The notes under the pieces: generated by a model
What the model was told of the DNA's origin: nothing
Databases searched by the model: none
What the model saw: the letters and a program-made list of their open reading frames with translations, nothing else
Position numbers and translations under genes: made by a program
In this document: positions 46,513 through 55,703 of the stretch, piece by piece
Layout of the letters: each line of letters begins with the position of its first letter
Position numbering within the stretch: position 1 is the stretch's first letter
DNA from: Thiorhodococcus drewsii AZ1
GTDB taxonomy: Bacteria; Pseudomonadota; Gammaproteobacteria; Chromatiales; Chromatiaceae
DNA: 64,000 nucleotides
Assembly: GCF_000224065.1 (NCBI RefSeq)
Contig: NZ_AFWT01000021.1
Coordinates: 1 to 64,000 of the forward strand
Reading direction: 5' to 3'

Positions 46513-46539
46513 GAGCCCCGTCATCGAGCGGCGGGGCTC
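46513..46539 (+). terminator. Hairpin just after garA
   Basis: GAGCCCCG 46513-46520 pairs with CGGGGCTC 46532-46539 around an 11-nt loop, 12 bp after the garA stop. There is no T-run, so its strength as a terminator is doubtful. Confidence 0.45.
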
Positions 46540-46632
46540 CTCGAATCTCGCCGTGCCCCGTCCAGAAGGCCAAACAGGCCCAATCGGGAATGGAGCCAAG
46601 GCGGAATTCGGATCCCTTCCGACGACCCAGCG

Positions 46633-46659
46633 CCTCCCGGCATTCTCACTGCCGGGAGG
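46633..46659 (+). terminator. GC-rich hairpin between garA and garB
   Basis: CCTCCCGGCA 46633-46642 pairs perfectly with TGCCGGGAGG 46650-46659 around a 7-nt loop, followed by TCCTGTTTCC. It could terminate or attenuate transcription between the peroxidase and reductase genes, letting garB have its own start. Confidence 0.55.
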
Positions 46660-46765
46660 TCCTGTTTCCCGCATCCTCGCCACTGACATGAAGCTACAGC
46701 CGCACCGAAAGGCTGCCTCATCCGTGCGAGAATAGTTGCAGCTTTCATCCTCAGAGGTATCCAAC

Positions 46766-48142
46766 ATGAGTCAGCATTTCGATCTGATCGCGGTCGGAGG
46801 CGGCAGCGGCGGCCTAGCGGTCGCGGAAAAGGCCGCTCAATTCGGATTGCGTGTCGCCATCATCGAGGCCAGTAAGCTGGGCGGAACCTGCGTCAACGCC
46901 GGCTGCGTACCCAAAAAGGTTATGTGGTACGCCGCCAACCTGGTCGCCGCCGTCGCCGACGCACCGGATTTCGGCGTGAACGCCCATTCGGACGGACTCG
47001 ACTGGGGCAAGCTGATTGAGGGACGCAACCGCTACATCGCCAACATCAACGACTACTGGGACGGCTATGCCCAACAGCTCGGCATCAGCCTGATCCAGGG
47101 GTATGGACGCTTCGTCGACGCGCATACCATTGAGGTCGGCGAGGAGCGGTATACGGCCGAGCATATCGTGATCGCCACCGGCGGGCGCCCCATCGTGCCG
47201 CGCCTGCCCGGCGCCGAGTTCGGCATCAGCTCGGACGGATTCTTCGCACTGGAGGAACGTCCTCGGCGCGTCGCCATCATCGGCGGCGGCTACATCGGCG
47301 TCGAACTGGCCGGCGTGCTGCGCGCCTTCGGCACCGAGATCACCATGGTCGCGCTTGAAGACCGGGTGCTCTGGCTCTTCGACCCGCTGATCAGCGAGAC
47401 TCTCACCGAGAACATGCACGCAGAGGGCATTCAGACGCATCTGGAATTCGAGGTCTCCAAGCTGGAGAAGGACGCCGACGGCCTCCTCGCCTTGGTGGCA
47501 AGCGACGGCCAGCGCCTGAGCGGCTTCGACCAGGTCATCTGGGCGGTCGGACGCGCCGCCAACACCCGCGACCTCAACCTGGAGGCCGCCGGCGTCGAGG
47601 TGCAACCGAACGGCATCATCCCGACGGACGCCTTCCAGAACACCAACGTGCCGGGCATCTATGCCCTCGGCGATATCACCGGACGCGACCCGCTGACCCC
47701 GGTCGCCGTCGCTGCCGGACGCCGTCTGGCCGAGCGTCTGTTCAAGGACAAGCCGGATCTCAAGCTCGACTACGAGAACATCCCGACCGTCGTTTTCGCC
47801 CATCCGCCGCTCGGCAAGGTCGGACTCACCGAGCCCGAGGCGCGAGAGCGTTACGGCGACACGCTCACGATCTACGAGACCAGCTTCACGCCCATGCGCT
47901 ACGCGCTCAACGCGCACGGACCCAAGACGGCCATGAAACTGGTCTGCGCCGGTCCCGAGGAAAAGGTGGTCGGTATCCATCTGATCGGCGACGGCGTCGA
48001 CGAGATGCTGCAAGGCTTCGCCGTCGCGCTCAAGATGGGCGCCACCAAGGCGGATTTGGACAACACCGTCGCCATCCACCCTTGCAGCGCCGAGGAATTG
48101 GTCACCCTGAAGGTGCCGGTCCGCAGCCCAGGCGACCACTAA
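46766..48142 (+). CDS. garB: Glutathione (amide) reductase, GarB-like
   Basis: 458 residues from ATG 46766. FAD-binding [14 protein letters not shown], the redox disulfide [16 protein letters not shown] (Cys42, Cys47), the second dinucleotide loop [19 protein letters not shown], and the C-terminal [11 protein letters not shown] with the catalytic His-Glu are present. At the end of the second strand, where NADPH-type reductases carry two Arg, this protein reads [13 protein letters not shown] (Leu197-Glu198-Asp199, Trp203). The acidic residue and missing Arg predict preference for NADH, as reported for Chromatium glutathione amide reductase. It recycles the disulfide produced by garA. Plain glutathione reductase is the alternative. 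Confidence 0.9.
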   Translation: MSQHFDLIAVGGGSGGLAVAEKAAQFGLRVAIIEASKLGGTCVNAGCVPKKVMWYAANLVAAVADAPDFGVNAHSDGLDWGKLIEGRNRYIANINDYWDGYAQQLGISLIQGYGRFVDAHTIEVGEERYTAEHIVIATGGRPIVPRLPGAEFGISSDGFFALEERPRRVAIIGGGYIGVELAGVLRAFGTEITMVALEDRVLWLFDPLISETLTENMHAEGIQTHLEFEVSKLEKDADGLLALVASDGQRLSGFDQVIWAVGRAANTRDLNLEAAGVEVQPNGIIPTDAFQNTNVPGIYALGDITGRDPLTPVAVAAGRRLAERLFKDKPDLKLDYENIPTVVFAHPPLGKVGLTEPEARERYGDTLTIYETSFTPMRYALNAHGPKTAMKLVCAGPEEKVVGIHLIGDGVDEMLQGFAVALKMGATKADLDNTVAIHPCSAEELVTLKVPVRSPGDH

Positions 48143-48305
48143 CGTCACGCCCGAACCCGACGCCGGGTTCGGCGGCACCGAAAGCGCTCATGAGATTGTG
48201 CACTTGAAATCGAGACTCGCTCGGTTAGAGACTGGAGCCATGCCCGAGCCCTGGAGTGATCCAGGCGGTTCAGATCCCACTTTTAAGAACGGAAACTAAC
48301 GCCTC

Positions 48306-49658
48306 GTGTCATCCAAACCGAAAATCAAAGAATTGCTCGCCGAAAGCGCCTGCGAACACAACAAAGGCAAGAAAGGGTCGTGCAACGCCCCCACGCCCGG
48401 GGCCACGACCGGCGGCTGCGCCCTCGACGGGGCGCAGATCGCCCTCTTTCCCTTCGCCGACGCCGCCCATCTGATCCATGGCCCCATGTCCTGCGTCGGC
48501 GGGGCCTGGGAGACACGCCTGACGCCGACCAGCTGGTCCGGGCGCGATCTGACCCAGACCGGCTTCGCCACCGACATCAGCAACAACGATGTCATCTTCA
48601 GCGGCGAGAAGAAGCTGGCGGCAGCCATCGACCATATCGTTACGAATTACGCGCCCGAGGCCGTGTTCGTCTATTCGACCTGCGTCCCCGCCATGACCGG
48701 GGACGACATCGACGCCGTTTGCAAGCAACGGAGCGAAAAACATGGCATCCCCTGCGTGCCTGTGCATGCACCGGGGTTCGTCGGTGCCAAGAACCTCGGT
48801 AGCCGCATCGCCGGAGAGGCCGTGCTGAAACACCTGATCGGGACCAAGGAGCCGGAGGAGACGACCCCCTTCGACATCAACCTGATCGGCGAGCACAACA
48901 ACACCGGCGAGCTCTGGCGCTATCGGCATCTGCTCGAAGAGCTCGGCATCCGCGTGCTCTCGACCTTCAGCGGCGACGGCCGCATCGCCAGCATCCGCAC
49001 GGCCCACCGGGCCAAGCTCAATGTCATCGTCTGCGCCAAGTCCCTGGTGTCCATGACCCGCAAGATGCAGGAGCAATACGGCATCCCCTGGATCTCCTGT
49101 TCCTTCTACGGCAAGACCGATACCTCCAAGAGCATCCTGGCCATCGCCGAGGCCCTGGGCGATGCCGACCTGATCGAGCGCACCCGCGCCCTGATCGCCC
49201 GCGAGGAGGCCCGGCTGGAAGAGAAGCTGGTCCCGTACCGCGAGATCTTCGCTGGCAAGAAGGCGGTGCTCAACACCGGCGGCAACAAGGCCTGGTCCAT
49301 CGCCTCGGCGCTGCAGGACCTGGGGATCGAGGTGGTGGCGACATCCGTGCGCAAGTCGACCGAGGCGGACAAGGCCAAGGCGCGCGAATATCTCGGCGAG
49401 AACGCCATTCTCATGACCAGTCCGGCGACCCAGCAGGCGAAGGTGATCGACGACACAGGGGCCCATCTGCTCCTGGCCGGAGGCCGCTCGCTCTATACCG
49501 CGATCAAGAAGCGGATCGCCTTCACCGACGTCAATCAGGAGAAGAAGAAGAGCTACGGCGGTTACGACGGGCTGCTGGTCCTCGCCGAGGACCTCAAGAA
49601 CTCGTTACAGAATCCGGTCTTCGAACTGGTCGACAGGAAGGCACCATGGCAGAAGTAA
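48306..49658 (+). CDS. nifE: Nitrogenase cofactor scaffold NifE-like protein
   Basis: 450 residues from GTG 48306. The N-terminal block PKIKELLAESACEHNKGKKG, TTGGCALDGAQIALFPFADA and HLIHGPMSCVGGAWETR is typical of NifE. Cys38, Cys63 and Cys126 (VFVYSTCVPAMTGDD) match the Cys37/62/124 cluster ligands of the Azotobacter protein. NifE and NifN form a tetramer on which the iron-molybdenum (or vanadium) cofactor precursor matures. ISNNDVIFSGEKKL gives it a somewhat alternative-nitrogenase (VnfE-like) flavour, but only a tree could decide. It overlaps nifN by 13 bp. No other nif gene and no NifA or sigma-54 site was found near it. Confidence 0.88.
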   Translation: MSSKPKIKELLAESACEHNKGKKGSCNAPTPGATTGGCALDGAQIALFPFADAAHLIHGPMSCVGGAWETRLTPTSWSGRDLTQTGFATDISNNDVIFSGEKKLAAAIDHIVTNYAPEAVFVYSTCVPAMTGDDIDAVCKQRSEKHGIPCVPVHAPGFVGAKNLGSRIAGEAVLKHLIGTKEPEETTPFDINLIGEHNNTGELWRYRHLLEELGIRVLSTFSGDGRIASIRTAHRAKLNVIVCAKSLVSMTRKMQEQYGIPWISCSFYGKTDTSKSILAIAEALGDADLIERTRALIAREEARLEEKLVPYREIFAGKKAVLNTGGNKAWSIASALQDLGIEVVATSVRKSTEADKAKAREYLGENAILMTSPATQQAKVIDDTGAHLLLAGGRSLYTAIKKRIAFTDVNQEKKKSYGGYDGLLVLAEDLKNSLQNPVFELVDRKAPWQK

Positions 49659-50977
49659 GACACAAATCGGGCAAGCCGCTGCAGGTCAACCCGCACAAAC
49701 TCTCGCAGCCGATGGGTGCGACCCTGGCGTTCCTGGGCGTCGACCGCTGCATGCCACTGATGCACGGCGGTCAGGGCTGCGCCAGTTTCACCAAGGTGAT
49801 GTTCACCCGCCATTTCTGCGAGCCCATTGCCCTGCAGACGACCGCAGTGAACGACGTGATCGCCGTGCTGGACGGCGGCGACTACAGCATCCTCGAGTCG
49901 GTCAAGAACATCCACGACAAGGTCGCCCCCGAGCTGATCGGCGTCCATACCACCGGACTGACCGAAACCAAGGGTGACGATCTCCGCGGCATCGCCAGCA
50001 AAATCGACGTGCCTCTGGTCTACGTCAACACCCCGGACTACCAGGGCGGACTGGAGAGCGGATGGGCCCTGACGACCCAGGCGCTGATCGATCAGCTCAC
50101 CGAGCCCTGCGACCGGATCGATGCCCAAAAAATCGTCCTGGTCCCCCATGTCAGTCTGCAGCCGATCGAGGTGGAGAAGCTCCGCGACTTCATCGAATCC
50201 TTCGGCTTCAAGGTCGTTGCCGTCCCGGATCTCTCCTCCTCGCTCGACAATCATCTGGGCGAGAAGCAGGCGTCCCTGAGCAGCGGCGGTGTCACGGTCG
50301 CCGAGGTCAAGCAGCTCGCGGATGCGGCCTTCGTCGTCACCCTCGGGGCCTCCGTCAAGCCCGTCGGCACAACCTTGCAGAAGAAGAATCCGGCCATCCA
50401 GCACCGCCACTTCGATCATGTGAACGGTCTGCAGGGAACCGACGCGCTGGTCGCCTGGCTGCTCGAGACGAGCGGCCGGGGGGACAGGCTTCCGCCGGTG
50501 GTGGAACGCTGGCGCAAGCGGCTGCAGGACGCCATGCTCGACAGCCATTTCTCCATCGGCCAGACCCGTTTCCTGCTGGTCGCCGAGCCCGATCATCTGG
50601 CGTCCATGGCCGCCTCCCTGCGCGAGGTGGGCGGCAAGATCGCCCTGGCGATCTCGACGGTCGATTCGCCCATCCTCGGCGACATCGAGGCGGACCAGGT
50701 GATCGTCGGAGACCTCGAGGATGCCGAAAAGATGCACGACGCCTACGACCTGATCATCGGCAACTTCCACACCGAGGCCCTGGCCCATCGCGTGGCAAAA
50801 AAGGCGGTCATGCGCGGTTTTCCCAACTATGAGGAGGTCGGGATCGCCCTGAAAAACGACCTGCTCTACGAGGGCGGCGCCTATTTTCTCTTCGAGATCG
50901 CCAATGCCGCCGAACGCATGAGAGAAGAGCAGGTTCACCATGAGCGTGAACAGATTAAGCTGCAACGTATCGCCTAA
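49646..50977 (+). CDS. nifN: Nitrogenase cofactor scaffold NifN-like protein
   Basis: 443 residues. SQPMGATLAFLGVDRCMPLMHGGQGCASFTK opens the protein like other NifNs in its first 50 residues (here cited only as SQPMGATLAFLG, then MPLMHGGQGCASF with Cys45). The latter equals Cys44 of the Azotobacter protein. HFCEPIALQTTAVNDVI, GVHTTGLTETKGDDL and VYVNTPDYQGGLESGW follow the family. It pairs with the overlapping nifE-like product. The next gene is on the opposite strand, so the operon is only two genes long. NifX, NifB or structural genes must be elsewhere if the pair works in Mo nitrogenase assembly; a VnfEN-type role is the alternative. Confidence 0.86.
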   Translation: MAEVRHKSGKPLQVNPHKLSQPMGATLAFLGVDRCMPLMHGGQGCASFTKVMFTRHFCEPIALQTTAVNDVIAVLDGGDYSILESVKNIHDKVAPELIGVHTTGLTETKGDDLRGIASKIDVPLVYVNTPDYQGGLESGWALTTQALIDQLTEPCDRIDAQKIVLVPHVSLQPIEVEKLRDFIESFGFKVVAVPDLSSSLDNHLGEKQASLSSGGVTVAEVKQLADAAFVVTLGASVKPVGTTLQKKNPAIQHRHFDHVNGLQGTDALVAWLLETSGRGDRLPPVVERWRKRLQDAMLDSHFSIGQTRFLLVAEPDHLASMAASLREVGGKIALAISTVDSPILGDIEADQVIVGDLEDAEKMHDAYDLIIGNFHTEALAHRVAKKAVMRGFPNYEEVGIALKNDLLYEGGAYFLFEIANAAERMREEQVHHEREQIKLQRIA

Positions 50978-51116
50978 TCGGCATGGCACTGCACCGCAGT
51001 GCCCAACATAGCCAAGGCCGCGATAGAGACATCTTCTGAGACTGGGAAGCCCGGCTGTCCCGGTCGGATATCCCCTCATCGTTCGCCCGTTTGCTTACGC
51101 CTCCGGGCTCGAGCCC

Positions 51117-53126
51117 TCAGATCTCGACGTTCAGCTGCACCCCGATCTCACGGGGCGCACCCAACTGGGCACCGACGGCGCTGTTGCCATAGACGCGGTA
51201 GAGCTCGTCGGTCAGGTTGCGGCCGTAGACACCCAGCTCGAAGCCATGCCTGCTGTGCCACATCAGGGAGGCCTCGAGCAGGGCGTAGGCGCTCTGGCGC
51301 AAGTCGTTCTCGGTATCGAAATAATGCGGCCCGGTCGCACGCAAGGCGATACGCGGACGCCATTGGTCGCGCATGCCGAAGATGCCATCCCAGGCCACGA
51401 GCGCGCTGTACCCCGGGGTGTAGGCGACGTCCTTGCCATCGAACTCGCCGCTGGTATAGCGGCTGCGATTGACCATGCCGCCGAGCGTGAAGGTTTGGCC
51501 TTCGGCCAAGCGCATCTTCGCCTGCAACTCCATGCCCCGGCTCGTGGCGTCGCCCATGTTCGATAGGATCTGAAGGCCGGGCGGTCCGATCCATCCCTGT
51601 ACGTCTTGACTGTCGATGGCGTACAGGGTGGCCTCGGCCTGATAGCGGCGCCCGGGGCTGCGCCACCGGAGGCCGATCTCGAAGTTGGTGGCGATCTCGG
51701 AGTCGTAGGAGACGAGATCGGCATCGCTGGTCCCGGCCTTGTTGAAGCCGCCCGGCTTGAAGCCGCGTCCGACGGCGGCCCAGAGACGCATCTGGTCGTT
51801 CGGCAGCCAGGCGAGCGCAAAGCGCGGAGTCACCGCCGTGAAGCTTTCGTCGTTGGTGTAGGTTTGCATGACGTCCGAGCCGTTCGCGTCCGGCATCAGC
51901 ATGCTCACCTCGGCATCCTCCCGAGCCACACGCGTGCCAAGACTCACCTCCCAGTGCTCGGCGAAGCGGTAATTGGTATCGGCGAAGACCGCATAGTTGA
52001 GAATCTCGTTCTCGGTGTAGGGCCCACCCATGTAACCGGCCGCCTCGCCATAATTGACGTCCTGATATTCGAAACGGAGACGCTGGGCGGAGATCCCCAT
52101 GACGGCGGTCAGGGCCGCGCCCTCGTAATTGGCCCGCAGCTCGGCGTAATTGCTGCTCTGGGCCTCGACGGTGTCGACGCCGTAGGGGCCGAACGTGCGC
52201 TCCAGATCGACGGTCTGTCTGGCGAGGATCCCGGTGATGGTCCAGTCGACATTCGGGCTGTATTCCAGATCCCAGGAGACGTCCTTGATCTTGCGCTCGA
52301 GCCACGGTGTCTTCACCACCGGCTCGACCTGCGAACGCGAGAGCGGGGCGTAGGGAACGTAATACTCCTCGTGAGAGCTGTAGCGCTCGGCGCGCGCCTT
52401 CAGACGCATCTCCAGCGGCAGATTCTCGGACATATAGTGAATCGACAGCCTGCCCGCAGTGTTCTCGCGATCGTCGAGATCGTCGCGACCGTTCAGGGCA
52501 TCGTCGAGCGTTCCGTCTTCGTCGGCACGCATCATGCTGCCCTGGATCGCCAGGCCGTTGCGATCGAACCCCGTGCTGGCGCCCGCCCGTACCCGATAAC
52601 CGCGCTCGAATCCCTGGACATTGCCCCACAGCTCGGGCTCCGTGCCGGGCCGGCGGCTGGTGATGCTCAGCACACCGCCAAGCGCACCCCGGCCATAGAT
52701 GGCGCCCTGCGGTCCCTTGAGCAATTCGACCTGCCCGACCTCCTGTAGCGTCTGCCCGAAGGCATGCGGCAGCTGCGGGACGCCATCGAGATAGAAACTG
52801 GTGCTCGGGCTGAAGAAATCGGCCGATGCCTGTCCCCGCAAGGTCATTATGTTGTAGACCCGCGAGCTGCGCCCGACCGAGAGCAGCTCGGGGAAGACAC
52901 GGTCGAGTTCGTCGGTGTCGTTCACGACGGCCTCGACGAGCTGCTCGCGGGACTCGACGTCTACGCTACCGGCGATATCGAAATCGCTTTCCGGCCGTTT
53001 GGTCGCGGTCACCGTAATGGGCTCGAGAAACACCCCGTCCTCACCGCCGCTCACTGCCTGAGCGCCATCGACGATGACGGCGGCGGCAACCGCGATCACC
53101 GGAGTCAAAACCTTCTGCTTTATCAT
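51117..53126 (-). CDS. TonB-dependent outer-membrane siderophore receptor, FyuA-like
   Basis: 669 residues from ATG 53126 with a signal peptide (cut near DGAQA). TonB box-like LEPITVTATKRP is followed by a plug domain (FYLDGVPQLPHAFGQTLQEV, VELLKGPQGAIYGRGALGGV) and a 22-strand barrel. Barrel blocks such as FKPGGFN, SNMGDATSRGMELQAK, ATGPHYFDTENDLRQSAYAL and YRVYGNSAVG resemble the yersiniabactin/pesticin receptor FyuA. The C-terminal GVQLNVEI lacks a final aromatic residue. It should import a ferric siderophore. It is divergent from an AraC regulator, as fyuA-like genes often are, with a Fur-box-like site between. Confidence 0.9.
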   Translation of the reverse strand: MIKQKVLTPVIAVAAAVIVDGAQAVSGGEDGVFLEPITVTATKRPESDFDIAGSVDVESREQLVEAVVNDTDELDRVFPELLSVGRSSRVYNIMTLRGQASADFFSPSTSFYLDGVPQLPHAFGQTLQEVGQVELLKGPQGAIYGRGALGGVLSITSRRPGTEPELWGNVQGFERGYRVRAGASTGFDRNGLAIQGSMMRADEDGTLDDALNGRDDLDDRENTAGRLSIHYMSENLPLEMRLKARAERYSSHEEYYVPYAPLSRSQVEPVVKTPWLERKIKDVSWDLEYSPNVDWTITGILARQTVDLERTFGPYGVDTVEAQSSNYAELRANYEGAALTAVMGISAQRLRFEYQDVNYGEAAGYMGGPYTENEILNYAVFADTNYRFAEHWEVSLGTRVAREDAEVSMLMPDANGSDVMQTYTNDESFTAVTPRFALAWLPNDQMRLWAAVGRGFKPGGFNKAGTSDADLVSYDSEIATNFEIGLRWRSPGRRYQAEATLYAIDSQDVQGWIGPPGLQILSNMGDATSRGMELQAKMRLAEGQTFTLGGMVNRSRYTSGEFDGKDVAYTPGYSALVAWDGIFGMRDQWRPRIALRATGPHYFDTENDLRQSAYALLEASLMWHSRHGFELGVYGRNLTDELYRVYGNSAVGAQLGAPREIGVQLNVEI

Positions 53127-53285
53127 GCTCGCGTCTTCTATCGTTGCAGACTCACCCCCGAATCCGAACCCGGGCCCCATCGCGCGCGCCCTCACCTCCC
53201 GAGGCAGGGCTGCGGAGCGCACGCGACTGGGTCGCGTCGCTGGACAGCCACAACATCGCCGGGAGATACTCGGCCCGCGCTAAAG

Positions 53286-53304
53286 GCAAATGATATTTAT
53301 TATC
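53286..53304. promoter_or_regulatory. Fur-box-like operator between the receptor and AraC genes
   Basis: GCAAATGATATTTATTATC matches 15 of 19 positions of the Fur consensus GATAATGATAATCATTATC. It lies in an AT-rich island in the 249-bp divergent region, 160 bp from the receptor start and 72 bp from the regulator start. Iron-loaded Fur bound here would repress both genes. Confidence 0.68.
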
Positions 53305-53375
53305 GAAAATTGCGCTAACGGTAATGCGCCGGGACATGCGGTTTTCGGAACGATCGAGAGACGGATGACCCGAGA

Positions 53376-54329
53376 ATGGAAAGCACGACAGAGGGCGTCG
53401 AGGCCGATCGCCGACCATGCGCCCACCCGGTCCATGACCAGATCCCGCTGAACTGGACGCTGCCCGGAGGGCGCTGCATCAGCTGCTGGAACACGCATCT
53501 GGACACCGACCTGGCCCTGAGCGGGCGTTGCGAACCCGCCTTCCGCATCGGCATTCAGCTGGAGGGACGTTCGCATATGCGCTTGCAGGGCGGCCCATCG
53601 CTGGCCCTGTCCCCAGGGATGGCGGTCGTGATGTCGACCCAGCAGACAGTGACGGGCCATGACGATCTCGTGGGCGCACAATCCATGCAGCTGGTGGAGT
53701 TCTCGATCCCAGCAAACGCCTTACCCCATTTCTGCGATCCGGCCCGACTGCAACATCCGCCGAACCTCGTCGAGGATTGCAGCCTGCCTGCCCAGGGTGC
53801 CTTCATGGCGGGAATCGTCGCCTCCAACGACCTGATGCGCGTCGGTCGCGACATTCTCGGCGGCGGACGCATCGACGTCGCACTACAGCCACTCTATCTC
53901 GGAGCCAAGATCGACGAAGCCCTGGCACTGGTGCTGTCCGACCTGCTCGCTGCGGATGCCTGGAATGGCACCTCGGCCGCGCGCGACCGGCGCCCCCTGC
54001 TGGATGCGCGCCGCCTGCTCGACGAGCAATATGAGCAGGACTGGACCGTCCCAAGGCTTGCCGAACGGGTCGGCATGAGCGAAAAACGCCTTCAGTCCGG
54101 ATTCAAATCGCTGTTCGGAGCCACGGTTCGGACATACCTGATCAGGACGCGCATCGAGGCCGCCTCGCGACTGCTCGCACGGGGAGAATGCGTGACCGAG
54201 ACCGCCTATGCGGTGGGCTTTTCGAGCCTCAGCCATTTCAGCAAGATCTACAAGGAATGCATGGGGCGTGCGCCCAGGGACTGGGCACTGCACGCGGCAG
54301 CGCGTCCCAATGCGCAAGATCGTGCATGA
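53376..54329 (+). CDS. AraC-family transcriptional regulator (PchR/YbtA-like)
   Basis: 317 residues from ATG 53376. The N-terminal sensing part (about 1-215) includes GRCEPAFRIGIQLEGRSHMR and GMAVVMSTQQTVTGHDD, a jelly-roll-like effector domain. The C-terminal double helix-turn-helix (about 218-310) reads ARRLLDEQYEQDWTVPRLAE, RVGMSEKRLQSGFKSLFG and GFSSLSHFSKIYKECMGRAP. Regulators of this type sense a ferric siderophore and activate the cognate receptor. It is divergent from the FyuA-like gene, which is the likely target. Confidence 0.9.
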   Translation: MESTTEGVEADRRPCAHPVHDQIPLNWTLPGGRCISCWNTHLDTDLALSGRCEPAFRIGIQLEGRSHMRLQGGPSLALSPGMAVVMSTQQTVTGHDDLVGAQSMQLVEFSIPANALPHFCDPARLQHPPNLVEDCSLPAQGAFMAGIVASNDLMRVGRDILGGGRIDVALQPLYLGAKIDEALALVLSDLLAADAWNGTSAARDRRPLLDARRLLDEQYEQDWTVPRLAERVGMSEKRLQSGFKSLFGATVRTYLIRTRIEAASRLLARGECVTETAYAVGFSSLSHFSKIYKECMGRAPRDWALHAAARPNAQDRA

Positions 54330-54709
54330 TCCGAAGCGACCGAGCGGCAAGGCGATCTCTCCGAGATCCCTTGCAAACCGCTCGGCGCGATGAACACCCT
54401 CCTGGAAAGACATTCCATACCCCAGCCACAGGCTTTGATGAGGCCGCCGATCGTGGTTTGATGGCGCTCGGATCAGAGCGTCGCCATCTTGATCGAGCCG
54501 AACCGGGCGTTCAGTCCGTCGCCTCCGCGTGAAGGAGGTGATGGCGGCCGCGATCGCTCGCGGTGCCGACACAAGAGTTCATCGACCACTGCCGTAGCAC
54601 CGAGGGCAACAAATAGGGCCAATTCAGGCCGAGCCCGGCCGGCGTCTAAACATATGAATCCTCAATTCAACCAAGCATCTAACTGAAACACCTGGTGAAT
54701 ACTGAATAC
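54330..54709. other. Non-coding gap between the AraC gene and dusA
   Basis: No gene, tRNA or strong hairpin was seen in these 380 bp. Short frames on both strands lack any recognisable protein feature. The dusA promoter should lie in the right half. Confidence 0.4.
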
Positions 54710-55702
54710 ATGAAACTCTCGGTCGCGCCGATGTTGGATTGGACCGACCGGCATTGCCGCTATTTCCTTCGCCTCATCTCGCGCCACACCCTGCTCTACT
54801 CCGAGATGGTCACCACGGGTGCGCTCATCCATGGCGACTGCGAGCGCCATCTGCGCTTCGATGCGGCCGAGCACCCGCTCGCGCTCCAGCTCGGCGGCTC
54901 GGACCCGGCCGACATGGCGCGCTGCGCACGGATCGGCGCCGACTGGGGCTATGACGAGGTCAACATCAACGTCGGCTGTCCCTCGGACCGGGTCCAGAAC
55001 GGACGCTTCGGCGCCTGTCTGATGGCCGAGCCTGGACTGGTCGCCGAATGCGTCAAGGCGATGAAGGACGTGGTTTCGATCCCGGTAACGGTCAAGACCC
55101 GGATCGGAATCGACGACCGCGACAGCTACGAGGAATTGGTCGATTTCGTCGGCGCCCAGGCGGAGGCCGGCTGCGACGCCATCATCGTTCACGCACGCAA
55201 GGCCTGGCTGAGCGGACTGAGCCCGAGAGAGAACCGCGACATTCCGCCGTTGCGCTACGACGTGGCCCTGCGGCTCAAACGGGATTTCCCCGATCTCCCC
55301 ATGGCCGTCAACGGCGGCATCAAGACGCTGGACGAAGCGGCGGAGTTTCTGACCCAGCTCGACGGCGTCATGATCGGGCGCGAGGCCTATCAGAATCCCT
55401 GGATCCTCGCCGAGGCCGACCGACGCATCTTTGGCGACGATCGAGCGCCACCGGACCGCTTCCAGGTCCTCGACGATTTCATCCGCTACGCCGAGCGCGA
55501 GCTGGCGCAAGGCACCCCGCTCGGGACCATGAGTCGGCACATCCTGGGGCTGTTTCAGGCCCAGCCGGGCGCGCGGGCCTGGCGTCGCCAAATCAGCGAG
55601 CAGGCCCATCGCAAGGGCGCTGGGGTCGATGTCCTGTCGGCGGACTGCATCTCTCTGGCGTGCGCACGCATGGCCGAACGCGGCCGCTTGGAGGACACCT
55701 GA
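54710..55702 (+). CDS. dusA: tRNA-dihydrouridine(20/20a) synthase DusA
   Basis: 330 residues from ATG 54710 (MKLSVAPMLDWTDRHCRYFL); an upstream GTG at 54695 is also possible. The FMN/tRNA blocks are APMLDWTDRHCRYF, LQLGGSDPADMARCA, NINVGCPSDRVQNGRFGACL (catalytic Cys in the last), KTRIGIDD, HARKAWLSGLSPRENR and NGGIKTLDEA. The RKAWL-GLSPxENR form is specific to DusA. It reduces uridines in the D-loop of tRNAs using NADPH. It is convergent with the kinase-like gene, with only 1 bp between the stops. Confidence 0.95.
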   Translation: MKLSVAPMLDWTDRHCRYFLRLISRHTLLYSEMVTTGALIHGDCERHLRFDAAEHPLALQLGGSDPADMARCARIGADWGYDEVNINVGCPSDRVQNGRFGACLMAEPGLVAECVKAMKDVVSIPVTVKTRIGIDDRDSYEELVDFVGAQAEAGCDAIIVHARKAWLSGLSPRENRDIPPLRYDVALRLKRDFPDLPMAVNGGIKTLDEAAEFLTQLDGVMIGREAYQNPWILAEADRRIFGDDRAPPDRFQVLDDFIRYAERELAQGTPLGTMSRHILGLFQAQPGARAWRRQISEQAHRKGAGVDVLSADCISLACARMAERGRLEDT

Positions 55703-55703
55703 A

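Noticed and set aside
48143-48305. NifA upstream site (TGT-N10-ACA) and sigma-54 promoter before the nifE-like gene
   Set aside because: I looked for both. One TGT occurs without ACA at the right distance, and no GG-N10-GC pair in a convincing -24/-12 context was found.
54330-54709. Hidden tRNA or small RNA gene
   Set aside because: No cloverleaf, TTCGA loop or terminator could be found by eye in this gap.
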